The notes under the pieces are model-generated. The model saw nothing but the letters and a program-made list of their open reading frames with translations, had not been told where the DNA came from and made no database searches. Positions 7,159 through 17,403 of a DNA stretch of 34,129 nt are shown one piece after another (the first letter of the stretch is position 1; every line of letters starts with the position of its first letter). The translations under genes and the position numbers were made by a program. The DNA is taken from the NCBI GenBank assembly GCA_946185285.1, contig CAMHIS010000024.1, forward strand, positions 1 to 34,129, written 5' to 3'. The stretch is from an uncultured Prevotellaceae bacterium (GTDB taxonomy: Bacteria > Bacteroidota > Bacteroidia > Bacteroidales > Bacteroidaceae).

Positions 7159-8565
7159 ATGAGTAAAACAGTTGCTTTTCTATTGACAGTCCTGCTGCCG
7201 TTGACGGCTGGGGCGAAGGACTACGTCATTACCGACTTCGGGGCCGTCAGCGATACGGCGGTGCTCAGCACCGAGGCCATACAGCGGGCCGTCGACCGTT
7301 GCTCGGAGGCTGGCGGCGGGCGCGTCGTCGTGCCGGCGGGAATGTATAAGACGGGAACGCTCGTGCTGCGCAGCCACGTCAACCTCTATTTGGAGCAGGG
7401 GGCCACGCTCTACGGCAGCACCCGCTTGGAGGACTACCGTCCGATGAAGACCGACTACGTCTCGCTGCGCACGCAGACGGCCACTGTACAGCTGATCTTC
7501 GCCGACGGCGTGGAGGACGTGACCATCAGCGGACAGGGCACCATCGACGGGCGCGGACGGGCGTTTAAGAAGCAGACGTGGAACGACGAGGGCATCACGC
7601 GGCCCCACCTGCTGCGCTTCGTCCAGAGCCGCGACATCCGAATCGAGGACGTCACGCTGCGCAATTCGGGCTGCTGGATGCAGCACTACCTGGCCTGCGA
7701 CCGACTGCAGATACGCGGCATCAAGGTCATCAACCGCAACAACTACAACAACGACGCCCTCGACCTGGACGGCTGTCACGACGTGGTGGTCACGGGCATG
7801 ATAGCCGACAGTGACGACGACGCCATCACGCTGAAGTCGACGTCGCCCCGGCTCTGCGAGAACATCCGCATCAGCGACTGCGTGGTGTCGAGCCACTGCA
7901 ATGGCGTGAAGCTGGGTACCGAGACCAACGGCGGCTTCCGCAACATCAGCATCAGCGGCATCGTCGTCAAGCCCAGCAACGACCAGCGCGAGAAGTTCTT
8001 CGGACAGTGGCGCGGCACGTCGGCCATCTCGCTCGAGATCGTCGATGGCGGCACGATGGAGAACGTCAGCCTGAGCGACTTCACCGTCGAGGGCACCGAG
8101 TCGCCCTTCTTCATCCGCCTGGCCAACCGTGGGCGCGGCTACAAGCTACGCGGTGGTGGCGGCACACTGAGCGGCACGGGCAACGATGACACGATCAGCG
8201 AACTCATTCCCATCGACCACGTCGGAACGATGCGCGGCCTGCACCTGAGCCGTATCAGCGTGCGCAATGCCGGGCCCGTGGGCTGCAGCATAACGGGTCT
8301 GCCGGGCCACCCTGTTGAGGACGTCACGCTGACGGACATCACCATCCACCACAAGGGAGGCATTACCCAGGCCGACCTCCCGAAGATTGACGAGGCCCTC
8401 AAGGACGAGAAGGAGCGGGAGTACCCCGAGGCCACGATGTGGGGCAACCTGCCTGCCAAGGGCTTTTATGTTCGCCACGCCCGCCACGTCAGTTTCCAGA
8501 ACGTCGGGGTGGCGACCGACAATCCCGACGCCCGTCCGGCGTTTGTGCGGGTTGACGCAGAATGA
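7159..8565 (+). CDS. GH28-family polygalacturonase-like glycoside hydrolase
   Basis: The 468-aa protein has a cleavable signal peptide (MSKTVAFLLTVLLPLTAGA) and then the start of a right-handed beta-helix, typical of glycoside hydrolase family 28, which hydrolyses galacturonan in pectin. The opening KDYVITDFGAVSDTAVLSTEAIQRAVDRC and the GGGRVVVPAGMY block are hallmarks of bacterial GH28. Catalytic-region motifs are NNDALDLDG (about 198-206), DSDDDAITLKS (about 217) and SSHCNGVKLGTE (about 244). The usual GHG triad position reads HCNG here, a variant seen in bacterial relatives, so the precise substrate is uncertain. It probably acts in the periplasm or at the surface. It stands alone, between its own promoter and a strong terminator, with no SusC/SusD genes in the window. 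Confidence 0.88.
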   Translation: MSKTVAFLLTVLLPLTAGAKDYVITDFGAVSDTAVLSTEAIQRAVDRCSEAGGGRVVVPAGMYKTGTLVLRSHVNLYLEQGATLYGSTRLEDYRPMKTDYVSLRTQTATVQLIFADGVEDVTISGQGTIDGRGRAFKKQTWNDEGITRPHLLRFVQSRDIRIEDVTLRNSGCWMQHYLACDRLQIRGIKVINRNNYNNDALDLDGCHDVVVTGMIADSDDDAITLKSTSPRLCENIRISDCVVSSHCNGVKLGTETNGGFRNISISGIVVKPSNDQREKFFGQWRGTSAISLEIVDGGTMENVSLSDFTVEGTESPFFIRLANRGRGYKLRGGGGTLSGTGNDDTISELIPIDHVGTMRGLHLSRISVRNAGPVGCSITGLPGHPVEDVTLTDITIHHKGGITQADLPKIDEALKDEKEREYPEATMWGNLPAKGFYVRHARHVSFQNVGVATDNPDARPAFVRVDAE

Positions 8566-8577
8566 ACAAAAGACGAT

Positions 8578-8619
8578 AGACGCCCGATTCCGTGACAAAC
8601 AGGAATCGGGCGTCTTTTT
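8578..8619 (+). terminator. Strong rho-independent terminator after the GH28 gene
   Basis: A perfect 14-bp stem (8578-8591 with 8602-8615), loop GTGACAAACA, followed by TTTT. It lies 12 bases after the stop codon. Confidence 0.9.
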
Positions 8620-8681
8620 GGCTGCCGTTTCTTTGCTTCGTCCAAAAAAGCGGGGGCTTCGTCCAAAACCGGGGCTTGGTA

Positions 8682-8714
8682 TTTGGATGTTTGCCCAATT
8701 TTTTATATTTTTGC
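8682..8714 (+). promoter_or_regulatory. Promoter of the BspA-like/giant secreted protein operon
   Basis: TTTG (8682-8685), a 20-bp spacer and TATTTTTGC (8706-8714) precede the ATG at 8739. It lies downstream of an in-frame ATG at 8592, which is therefore not the start. Confidence 0.75.
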
Positions 8715-8738
8715 GGCAAAGTATTATACCTAAAGCTT

Positions 8739-10946
8739 ATGAAAGATATTGCTATTCTATTGCTATTGAGTCTGACCCTGCCAGTATGGGCACAGACGAC
8801 GGACTACGGCAACATGGATCCGAGCCAGTTGCCAGCCGGGACGAAGATTATTCCTGCCAATGCGTTTCAGAACCGAAGTGACCTTGTAGAGGTTGTTATT
8901 CCGGAGGGTGTGGAGGTGATAGAGGAATCCGCCTTCAGGGGTTGCAGGAACCTTAGGCGGGTGACGCTTCCCTCCACGCTGATCCGTGCGAACGGCGCCT
9001 TCGACCACTGTGACAGCTTGAAGGACGTCACCTGTCTGGGCATTGTGCCGCCCTCGCTCGTGGCTCCTCCGTCTTATTATTGGAAGAACCAGTACTACTA
9101 TGGCACGGATCAGCCGAGGTATGTCTATTATGGCGACCTCTACAACCGCAAGGTGCCCTATAGGTATTACGGTCTCTACAACTACGATGACAGCAAAGAC
9201 CTTACGGTCAGGGAGAAGACCTATCCCTACGACGACGTGGTCTATCTGAACTACATGATGCGTGGCCACCGGCTCTCGCACCCGGCCTGCACGCCATACG
9301 AACTGGAGGCGGGCTGGAACCATTTCCCCGAGTTCAGTCCGCTCGACATCAGCTGGCCCGGCGACCTGCGCGTGTGCAAGGAGTTCACGCTCAGCCGCAG
9401 TCTGCCCAAGGGGAAGCCGAATCTGACTCTTGCCGTCAGCACGGACAACGAAAACAGTCTCTACTATGCCGGCCACCTCACCCACGAGGCTGAGGGAACG
9501 TTGTCTGTCGGCACGTTCAACATTGAGCAGGACGCCTACGAGAACGCCATCCGCATCCTGAAGAAGAACACGATGACAACCACGACGCTCGACAATTGCT
9601 GGCCGACGCTCTATGCGAAATCACCGATGCGAGCCGATGAGGTGAAAACCACCCTGCGGTTGAATGAGTCAACCTTCTGGAGCGGCAGCTGGCTGTTTAT
9701 GTCGCTGCCCTTTGACTGCCGTCTGGGCGATTTGCACGTCTTAGAGACTGGTAACAACTTCCAGTGGGCCGTCAGGAAGTACTCCGGACAGATGCGCGCC
9801 GATGCCAAGTTCGACGAGGTGTGGGTGAGGCAGACAGCCGACAGCATCCTCCATGCGGGCGAGGGCTTTATCTTCACCTGCGGATGGAACGAGGTGGTAA
9901 CTCCGTCTGTCACCATCGAGCTGCCCGCCATCAACAATGCCAACAAGAACAACCTCTTCACCACCGAGGACGTTGCCATCCCACTTCAACAATTCACCGC
10001 CTCGGCTGCTTCTGACCGCTCGTGGAACTTCATCGGCAACCCCTACCCCTGCTTCTACAGCACCAAATACTTCGAGCCGTCCATGCCGTTCGTGGTCTAT
10101 GGCAGGAAGGAGCCGTTCTCCTATCCCTTGCCTTGGGGAGCGAGCGTGACGACCTGGCCCGAGGGCTACGTCACTTACAGTCCTGTTGACGACAACTATG
10201 TGCTGCACCCCTTCCAAGGCTTCTTCGTGCAGCGGCCGTTGGGCTGCGAGGCCCTGAACTTCCCGGAATACGGACGTTTCGCCACCGTCAGCGACTACGA
10301 GGACTTCTATGCCGAACTGACCTCCGACGTCAGTCCCGCTCGGGCAAGACAGCGGCGTGCTGCCGCTCCCCGTCCGCCTGTGGGTACGATGGAGAACCGT
10401 CGTGTCATCAACTTGCACATGCGGAATGCCGAAGGCATGGAGCTTGACCGTACCCGACTGGTAGGCAATCCCGATGCCAGCGCTGACTACGAAGCTGCCT
10501 GCGATGCCACCAAGTTCCCCGACCTGACCGGCACCTCCACCTTACTATATGTAATTGGTGCCGACAACACCCACTATGCCATCAGCGAACAGCCTTTTGC
10601 CGAGGGTGATGAGGTGAGAGTGGGTGCCAGGTTCCCCGAAGCCGGCGAATATACGTTATCAGCCGACTTCAAGACACCTTATCCCGACCTGGAGGGCAGA
10701 CTGATGCTCATCGACCACGAGACAGGCAACGTGCAGCCAGCCACCGAGCCTTACACCTTCACCGCCCAGGCGGGCGAAACGACCACCCGCTTCACCCTTG
10801 CCTACGGCACACCCACGGGTGTCAAGTGTGTTGCGTATTCGCAACAGCAGCCTTCCCTTCTCTACGACCTCCAGGGCCGCCCCGTCACTGGCATCCTGCG
10901 TCCTGGCATCTATATCAAGAACGGAAAGAAAATCATCATCAAATAA
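8739..10946 (+). CDS. BspA-type leucine-rich-repeat secreted protein
   Basis: The 735-aa protein begins with a signal peptide (MKDIAILLLLSLTLPVWAQ). Residues about 30-105 hold BspA-type (LRR_5) repeats: IIPANAFQNRSDLVEVVIPEGVEVIEESAFRGCRNLRRVTLPSTL. A tyrosine-rich segment follows (about 110-170), then a long region without a family I recognise that is rich in aromatic and proline residues. The last residues, LLYDLQGRPVTGILRPGIYIKNGKK, resemble the C-terminal sorting tails of secreted proteins in this order (type IX secretion-like); whether this organism uses that route is not visible here. The start is set by the promoter at 8682-8714 and by the signal peptide. The 2065-aa gene begins 9 bases after this stop, so the two are co-transcribed. 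BspA relatives bind host or microbial surfaces, but the role here is unproven. Confidence 0.82.
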   Translation: MKDIAILLLLSLTLPVWAQTTDYGNMDPSQLPAGTKIIPANAFQNRSDLVEVVIPEGVEVIEESAFRGCRNLRRVTLPSTLIRANGAFDHCDSLKDVTCLGIVPPSLVAPPSYYWKNQYYYGTDQPRYVYYGDLYNRKVPYRYYGLYNYDDSKDLTVREKTYPYDDVVYLNYMMRGHRLSHPACTPYELEAGWNHFPEFSPLDISWPGDLRVCKEFTLSRSLPKGKPNLTLAVSTDNENSLYYAGHLTHEAEGTLSVGTFNIEQDAYENAIRILKKNTMTTTTLDNCWPTLYAKSPMRADEVKTTLRLNESTFWSGSWLFMSLPFDCRLGDLHVLETGNNFQWAVRKYSGQMRADAKFDEVWVRQTADSILHAGEGFIFTCGWNEVVTPSVTIELPAINNANKNNLFTTEDVAIPLQQFTASAASDRSWNFIGNPYPCFYSTKYFEPSMPFVVYGRKEPFSYPLPWGASVTTWPEGYVTYSPVDDNYVLHPFQGFFVQRPLGCEALNFPEYGRFATVSDYEDFYAELTSDVSPARARQRRAAAPRPPVGTMENRRVINLHMRNAEGMELDRTRLVGNPDASADYEAACDATKFPDLTGTSTLLYVIGADNTHYAISEQPFAEGDEVRVGARFPEAGEYTLSADFKTPYPDLEGRLMLIDHETGNVQPATEPYTFTAQAGETTTRFTLAYGTPTGVKCVAYSQQQPSLLYDLQGRPVTGILRPGIYIKNGKKIIIK

Positions 10947-10955
10947 CGACATACT

Positions 10956-13900
10956 ATGAAAAAGATACAGAGCTATTTCGTCATGCTGCTGTTGATGCTC
11001 ACAGCAGTTTCGGCACAGGCATACAAGCTGACCGTCGTCTCCACCGCCGGGCGTAGCTTGAGCATCTACGTATATAATCACCACAGCGATGGTATCTGGG
11101 ATTTTTTACACCATCTGAAAAACAACACGGCTGACAACAATGTCAGTTGCGAGTTGGCGGCTGGTGACAGTGTGAAGATCGAGGTCATAGGATTAAATGG
11201 TTGGGCATATACCCACATGGAATGTGAAGGTAAGAAGATTTTTGAGAGAAGAGAGGTCATGCACATTTCTGACAATTGGCCAGTCTTCATCATGCCTGAC
11301 CACGATGCAACCATCAGCGTCTACGCAGAGTTCGACCCTGAAAATCCAAGCCCAGGTTATAACGACTGGTTGGAGAATCCCAAAAGTCCCAACACCAACA
11401 GTTGGAATGCCACTACGGGCGAGTTCTTCGTCAACTACTTCCATTTCAATCTATGGGAATATATGAGGCAGAACGGCTTTAAATCTACCGATGTGAAAAC
11501 CATCACTATTGCGGGTGAGGCAGACTGCACAGGCTCCTACGCTTTCAATAACCCCCTGAGTCTGGGCAGTTACAATCAATTTCCGAACGCAGAGAAATTA
11601 GACCTTCGCCATACTTACGGCTATGTCGTTCCATCGAGTTTATCTCATTTTGATGGAAAGATGTTGATATACGAAAACGTGCTGGATATTCACCTCGACG
11701 GAATGCCTAATCTGAAACAACTGATTCTGCCGTCAAACATAGAACATATCGGATGGTGGAGTTTGCCTCAAGGGAAGGGGTTGGAGTCCATCACGCTTTA
11801 TGCCCCAGTGCCACCGGACAGAACTCAGTCCGACTACGAATTTAACCGTCAGTGGCGTGCTGGATTCGGAAGAATCCCTGCATCGTGCGTCCTCTATGTG
11901 CCCCAACAGTCCATTGCCGCCTACAAGGCTGACACGCTCTGGAACAACCGTTTTGCCGACATTCTCCCCATCCCTGAAGGTGAGGCTGAGGACATCACCG
12001 TCGACCTGCCCGACAACTTCACCGACGGGCGGTATCTGGGCATGTCGCTCTCACTCTTCAACACACAGACGGGTGAGGAGACGAAGTACATCGTCGACGA
12101 GCGCCCATCCTATATTTTCTATGCCCAGACCTGCGGCGAACCTTACACCGCGCACCTGCGGAATGCTCAGGGCGTGCTGATGGCAACTACCGATACGGTG
12201 ACACTCAGCAACCAGCCTATGGAGATGACCTTCAAGAACGTGAAGGCTATGTACACCGTGCGGCTGACCGTCCAGACTCCTGCCGAAGAGGAGGGGGGCA
12301 GCCCCACCGACGTAACCGACCAGACCACCATCGTCTGGACGGATGCCATGGGCAACCGCATCGACACGGGCAACACGCTCGACCGACAGATAGAAGGTTC
12401 ACGTCTGCTCTATGGCATCACCCTGCCTTCTGAACTGGCTGCCCACTATGGTGTGCCGCCACGCTCGGAGCTGGTCGTGACAGAAGCGACGGCACAAACC
12501 ACCATCACCCTCTCAGCTCCTGACTCCTGTCGGCTGTGTGGCAAGGTGACCGACACCGCAGGGCAGCCCATTGCAATGGCGACCGTCACCGCGTCGCTGA
12601 TGATGAACGGCACCGTGGGCAAGGTGTTCACGGCCACCACCGATATGCTGGGACGCTACGAACTGGCCGCGCTGACGGGCGACCTGACCCTGAGCGCCAG
12701 TGCAACGGGATATGTGGCAGCGCGAACTGCTGTCAGTGTGGTCGGTGGTTCACCCACCGACATCGCCCCCGTCCAGCTCGCGCCGCTCAGCGGCCCCACC
12801 ATAGCCTACGACTTCACCTACACAGAGAGCGCAGCCAACGATGAGCAGGCCACGACGCTTCCCGGCTACAGCGACTATGCCAATGTGGTCATCGCCGCCT
12901 ACAACGAGACGACAGGCAGGTCACTGGACAGCATTGTGGTGCAGTATCCTGAGGTGCAGCTCTTGGATGGAGCCAACGTGGGCGACCGCGTCCGCCTGAC
13001 GGCAACGAGCCTGAACGATGCCTTTATGCCAGTGGAGGCGACGCTGACCCTTGGTGTAGAAGGAAACGACTCCGTCACCTTCGCTCTGAAGGAGCTGGGC
13101 GGTATTGAGGTGTCGTTCCTGCGGTCGGACAACCAGGAGGTGACGGCAGCCCTCTACGATGCTGACGGACTGCTGTGCCGGCAGGAAACCTTCAATGAGG
13201 CGACCCTGACCCTTGACGGACTGAAGGACGGCAACTACACCATCGTCACGATGGGCAGCGACCCGCTGCTCAGCAAGATGCTCTACCTGAGCGACTATGC
13301 CGCCGTGGGCATGGAAGCCGGCAAGGACTACGTGAGCAATAAGGTGACGGTGGAGAGCGGCATCATTACTGAATTGACCATCGACCGCATCCCCACGCTC
13401 TATGCCGAACCGTTCTATTACACGGATGGGACGAAGACCCTCTTCATGTCGAACAAGACGGAGGTCAGCACCAGCTGCAACGTCACCCTGCGGGCAGAAA
13501 TCGGGTTCAAGGAGAGCATCCGCGACCGCGTGAGCAACGTGCGCCTGCTGGTCAACTATCCGGCTGACAAGGCTGAATACGTGGAAGGCTCGTCGATGAC
13601 GGGCACGAAGATGGTGCGAGCCACCGTCGAGGACGGCAGACTGACCATCCCTGTAGAGAACGACTACTTGGACGAGCCGACCCGCTTCATCCTTACCGCC
13701 ATCGACCAAGGCACGCTGATAGCGTCGGCACAGCTGCAGTTCGACATCGACGGCCGCACTGTGACACAGCCCATCGGCTTCGCTACCTGCGACGTGAAGT
13801 ACATGACGATTGTGGTACCGAAGAAGATTCACAAGCTTTCATTCCCCGTCCGGGGCACGGCTCCTGCCCTTTCCGCAATCCGGGTGTATGCTGGTAGCAA

Positions 13901-16900
13901 CCTGCTCGTAGGCGAAACGCAGTCGTTAGCAGACGGCAGCTGGCAACTGCACGTCGAACTGCCAGACTGTCCCAACCTGGCAACAATTCCCGTGTATGCA
14001 GTCATCACGACCAAGCAGGGACGGGAGGCAAAGACCGAAATGGTGAACGTCACTTACACAAAGGATATGGTTCACCCGCTGCATGTCTATATGTTCCCGC
14101 CACTATCAGACGAATGGCTTAAAGAGGGGCGTGGCACTTCTACACCAGGGAACGCATTCGTCGACTTTGACTTCGACCATCCCGAAACGCTTAATAATCA
14201 GTGGTACGTGGCATACTTCCATACCGGCAAGTCCGTCTATACCTTTGAAATCGTTTTCAACACCACCGACTCGACCAAGGTAAAGGATGTCACTCTTATT
14301 TACGAAACAAAGATGGGCGTGACCGACTATCTGAAAGCTGACTACGACAGCAACACAGGACACTGGTTCTGTAGCGTCGACCTGCCATGGGATGCGGTCA
14401 CCACTGTCGATGTGGACTACCTGGATGAATCTGACTTGCAGATGGATGCTGACCTACAGTTTGCTCAAACTCATTTTATGGAATACTACAAGGAGCTGAT
14501 GACTGCTTTGAACGATGAGGTAGAACGTATCGTTACAGCACTTGCTAACGAGACCAACAACGACAAGCGCAGGCAGCTGATGGACGAACTGGCTGGGTTG
14601 ATTGGCCTCGATGTGACAAGAATAGCCACTGGAGCAGCTCCCGACATAACGCCCGAAAAGCTCTTTGACGACATTGAAGAAGCGTTAAGTGAAAATCCTT
14701 TCGATATCGGCGAGTTCATCAATGGGTTTGACCAGTACACCCTGGATATGGGTAAGAACATGAGCTTCGGCCACACAGCAGGGCTCAGTCCGCAGCAGCT
14801 GATTGACGAAGGCTATAACGCTATCTTGATGACCGACGGAAACACCATCTACGAACTGGTGGAGGATGGGCACTACGTGATGGTAGATTTCCAGAACGAC
14901 TTTCGCTTAGAGACCACCGGAAAGGCCGCTGATGCACTCGCACGCTACAACCGCGCTTCCTATGAGGAGGACTTCTATACAAAGGTCAACCGGAAACTGG
15001 GCGAAATCATGTCTTGGTATGACCAGCTCAGCACAGCTTATAATGTTATCAAGCAAGGTGCCTTCGATGCCTGTCTCAAATTGCAGCCAATGATAACCAA
15101 TATGGCTAATAAGATAGAACTCTTTTATCGCGTCTATTATGCTCCTGGCTCACCTGCCATATCCCCAAGGAATCAGAAGAGCCTTATAAACATGTGTACG
15201 AAGAAGGCGATATTGGAAAACCTCAATGATGCTATGTCACAAATGGCTGTTGACGGACTCGACATAGCCAAGGAAACCCAGAAATATCAGCAGCTCGCTC
15301 CAAAAACATTCCTGGGGAAAGCCATGTCCGGCGCATTGAAGGTCTTCAATGGAATCGGTCAGGTCTTTTCCTATGTCGCCATCCTCAGCGATCTCAAGGA
15401 AGGCTACGACAGGGTGAAACAGTTAAACAGCATCTGGATCGACGTTCCCGATCCCTGCAGGGAAGACCAGTTCCACGCTACGAGCCTGAGGAAGGATATC
15501 GAGGACTTCACCATGTACCAGGGCTGGTACTTCATCGCATTGGCCACGGCCGACCTGCTGGCCACTGAGGCAATAAAAGATGGCGTTGCCAGCGTCGTAC
15601 CCTCGATGGGTGTCTCTATGTCCTCCGTGTTTGGAGGTATTTCGGCCACGCTCATCAAAATGGGCGCAAACTATCTCAACGACAGAACTTTTGAAGAGAA
15701 AGTAGGCCATTATGAGGGAGAAATTCGTCTGTTGCAGTGTGATAAGGAATACAGGAAGAAGCAAGACGCATACTTCAGGGCACGACTCAAGGTTGACAAC
15801 CGTGAACAGCGGCCCAAAGTCCGTGCAGTCATCGACCCCTCCGGCTACGTCTATGAGGCAGTGGCCGACAACCGCGTGGAGAACGCCACTGCCACCATCT
15901 ATTTCAAGCAGACGGGCGAGGACGAGTATGGCGACCTGCACGACGAGGTGGTGAAGTGGCGCGCCGAGGAGTTCCGTCAGGAGAACCCGCTGCTGACCGA
16001 TGCCGAGGGCAAGTATGCCTGGGATGTGCCGCAGGGACTCTGGCAGGTGAAGATTGAGAAGGCTGGCTACGAGACGGCCTACTCCGACTGGCTGCCCGTG
16101 CCACCGCCGCAGCTGGACATCAACATCCCGCTGGTGCGCAATGCCCTGCCCCTGGTGCAGGCTGCCCGTGCCTACGAGGATGGCGTCGAGGTGACCTTCA
16201 GCGAGTATATGCGTCCGCAGTCGCTGACGGCTGAGCGGCTGACACTCGTTCAGGACGGACAGCTGCTGCCATGCCGCATCGAGCAGCAGAACCTGAGCCT
16301 GTCGTACGACAAGAAGGATGCATACGTCTCGCGTGTGAAAGTGCGGACGGATAGTCCGCTCGCCAGCGGCAGCAAGGTGCAGCTGACCGTGCGCCGGCAG
16401 GTGGAGGCCTACAACGGCCTGCAGATGCAGAAGGACTACCAGCAGGAGTTCACCGTCGTGCGCGAGGTCTATGCCATCGGCACCGACTCCATCGTCGAGG
16501 TGGCTCGCGGCGGCGAGCGTACCATCATCGTACACGCCTTCCCGGCGCAGGCTGCGGCAGGCATGAAGCTGACGGCCAAGAGCATGATAAGCACCATCGC
16601 TACGGTAACGGAGGAGGCGACATTCGATGCCAACGGCGAGGCCCGCCTGACCGTGACCGGCAAGGTGGGCGGACAGACGGCCCTGCTGCTGACCTTGGAG
16701 AACGCGAAGGTAAAGGCGCAGTCGGTGATTCAGGTCGACGACCCGTCGACGCTGCCTGTGTATGCCCCGACGGCATCGCACATCAGCGGCACCTTTGTCG
16801 CCAAGGGAGAGGCGGTGACGCTACACACCGACACGGAGGGTGCCACCATCTGGTACACCACCGACGGCTCCTGCCCGTGCGACGAGAACGGTTCGCGGAA

Positions 16901-17153
16901 GCAGTACACAGCGCCGTTGCCGGTCAACGGAGCCGTCACCATCAGGGCCTACGCCGTCAAGGACGGTGAGGCAAGCCGAGTCGTGACGTTCACATACGGT
17001 GTCTACGACCCCGTTGCCGTCGAGTCTGCAGAACTTCAGCCCGCAGCCGCGCAATCCTATTATTCGACGGGCGGTGTAAAGCAGAACCGTCTCAGGAAGG
17101 GCGTGAACATTGTGAAGCGCACAGACGGCAGCACAGTGAAGGTGCTTCGCTAA
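10956..17153 (+). CDS. Giant multidomain secreted protein (2065 aa)
   Basis: A signal peptide (MKKIQSYFVMLLLMLTAVSAQA) starts the chain. Residues about 200-330 contain LRR-like text (LKQLILPSNIEHIGWWSLPQGKGLESITLYAP). A carboxypeptidase-regulatory-like domain lies at about 521-608 (CRLCGKVTDTAGQPIAMATVTA). Ig-like beta segments follow, e.g. about 955-1045. Residues about 1168-1610 switch to a mostly helical block with glycine/alanine-rich hydrophobic stretches (GIGQVFSYVAIL, SVFGGISATLIKMGANYL). A second regulatory-like module (VRAVIDPSGYVYEAV to WLPVPPPQLDINIPL, about 1625-1725), further beta domains and a chitobiase/hexosaminidase C-terminal-like domain (ATIWYTTDGS, about 1940-2015) follow. 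The tail KGVNIVKRTDGSTVKVLR looks like a sorting tail. No catalytic motif was found. It is the second gene of the operon with the BspA-like protein; an adhesive or toxin-delivery role is conjecture. Confidence 0.75.
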   Translation: MKKIQSYFVMLLLMLTAVSAQAYKLTVVSTAGRSLSIYVYNHHSDGIWDFLHHLKNNTADNNVSCELAAGDSVKIEVIGLNGWAYTHMECEGKKIFERREVMHISDNWPVFIMPDHDATISVYAEFDPENPSPGYNDWLENPKSPNTNSWNATTGEFFVNYFHFNLWEYMRQNGFKSTDVKTITIAGEADCTGSYAFNNPLSLGSYNQFPNAEKLDLRHTYGYVVPSSLSHFDGKMLIYENVLDIHLDGMPNLKQLILPSNIEHIGWWSLPQGKGLESITLYAPVPPDRTQSDYEFNRQWRAGFGRIPASCVLYVPQQSIAAYKADTLWNNRFADILPIPEGEAEDITVDLPDNFTDGRYLGMSLSLFNTQTGEETKYIVDERPSYIFYAQTCGEPYTAHLRNAQGVLMATTDTVTLSNQPMEMTFKNVKAMYTVRLTVQTPAEEEGGSPTDVTDQTTIVWTDAMGNRIDTGNTLDRQIEGSRLLYGITLPSELAAHYGVPPRSELVVTEATAQTTITLSAPDSCRLCGKVTDTAGQPIAMATVTASLMMNGTVGKVFTATTDMLGRYELAALTGDLTLSASATGYVAARTAVSVVGGSPTDIAPVQLAPLSGPTIAYDFTYTESAANDEQATTLPGYSDYANVVIAAYNETTGRSLDSIVVQYPEVQLLDGANVGDRVRLTATSLNDAFMPVEATLTLGVEGNDSVTFALKELGGIEVSFLRSDNQEVTAALYDADGLLCRQETFNEATLTLDGLKDGNYTIVTMGSDPLLSKMLYLSDYAAVGMEAGKDYVSNKVTVESGIITELTIDRIPTLYAEPFYYTDGTKTLFMSNKTEVSTSCNVTLRAEIGFKESIRDRVSNVRLLVNYPADKAEYVEGSSMTGTKMVRATVEDGRLTIPVENDYLDEPTRFILTAIDQGTLIASAQLQFDIDGRTVTQPIGFATCDVKYMTIVVPKKIHKLSFPVRGTAPALSAIRVYAGSNLLVGETQSLADGSWQLHVELPDCPNLATIPVYAVITTKQGREAKTEMVNVTYTKDMVHPLHVYMFPPLSDEWLKEGRGTSTPGNAFVDFDFDHPETLNNQWYVAYFHTGKSVYTFEIVFNTTDSTKVKDVTLIYETKMGVTDYLKADYDSNTGHWFCSVDLPWDAVTTVDVDYLDESDLQMDADLQFAQTHFMEYYKELMTALNDEVERIVTALANETNNDKRRQLMDELAGLIGLDVTRIATGAAPDITPEKLFDDIEEALSENPFDIGEFINGFDQYTLDMGKNMSFGHTAGLSPQQLIDEGYNAILMTDGNTIYELVEDGHYVMVDFQNDFRLETTGKAADALARYNRASYEEDFYTKVNRKLGEIMSWYDQLSTAYNVIKQGAFDACLKLQPMITNMANKIELFYRVYYAPGSPAISPRNQKSLINMCTKKAILENLNDAMSQMAVDGLDIAKETQKYQQLAPKTFLGKAMSGALKVFNGIGQVFSYVAILSDLKEGYDRVKQLNSIWIDVPDPCREDQFHATSLRKDIEDFTMYQGWYFIALATADLLATEAIKDGVASVVPSMGVSMSSVFGGISATLIKMGANYLNDRTFEEKVGHYEGEIRLLQCDKEYRKKQDAYFRARLKVDNREQRPKVRAVIDPSGYVYEAVADNRVENATATIYFKQTGEDEYGDLHDEVVKWRAEEFRQENPLLTDAEGKYAWDVPQGLWQVKIEKAGYETAYSDWLPVPPPQLDINIPLVRNALPLVQAARAYEDGVEVTFSEYMRPQSLTAERLTLVQDGQLLPCRIEQQNLSLSYDKKDAYVSRVKVRTDSPLASGSKVQLTVRRQVEAYNGLQMQKDYQQEFTVVREVYAIGTDSIVEVARGGERTIIVHAFPAQAAAGMKLTAKSMISTIATVTEEATFDANGEARLTVTGKVGGQTALLLTLENAKVKAQSVIQVDDPSTLPVYAPTASHISGTFVAKGEAVTLHTDTEGATIWYTTDGSCPCDENGSRKQYTAPLPVNGAVTIRAYAVKDGEASRVVTFTYGVYDPVAVESAELQPAAAQSYYSTGGVKQNRLRKGVNIVKRTDGSTVKVLR

Positions 17154-17214
17154 TGAAAGAAGTGGTGACACGGCTACGCGCGCGTATATAATTGCCGTTC
17201 ACTACAAACATCCC

Positions 17215-17276
17215 ACACTTCCGACACTTCCGACACCTGTTGAACTTTTTTTAGGTGTCAGAAGTGTCGGAAGTGT
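17215..17276. repeat. Long hairpin with iterated CCGACACTT units
   Basis: Two 24-nt arms (17215-17238 and 17253-17276) are complementary except for one position that can form a G-U pair; the loop is 14 nt. Each arm is itself made of repeated ACTTCCGAC-like units. On the + strand a short T run lies in the loop, not after the stem, so it is not a standard terminator. Confidence 0.75.
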
Positions 17277-17367
17277 AAGATAAAAAGTGCAAATGACAAC
17301 TATATATAACGGAGCGGTGGCGGGGATGCAGGGCGAAAAGCGGGCTCGTCAGCCCGACCGGGGCCGC

Positions 17368-17403
17368 GAACCAACACCTGAACCAACACCCGAACCTACA
17401 CCA
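17368..17403 (+). repeat. Three tandem 12-bp units
   Basis: GAACCAACACCT, GAACCAACACCC and GAACCTACACCA lie in tandem. In one frame they encode EPTP three times, directly followed by TGA (17404-17406). An ATG at 17326 opens this frame, giving a 26-codon reading frame with no recognisable ribosome-binding site or promoter, so coding is doubtful. Confidence 0.5.

Noticed and set aside
7159..8565. Polysaccharide utilisation locus
   Set aside because: The GH28 gene has no SusC/SusD pair or dedicated regulator within the window and is closed by its own terminator.
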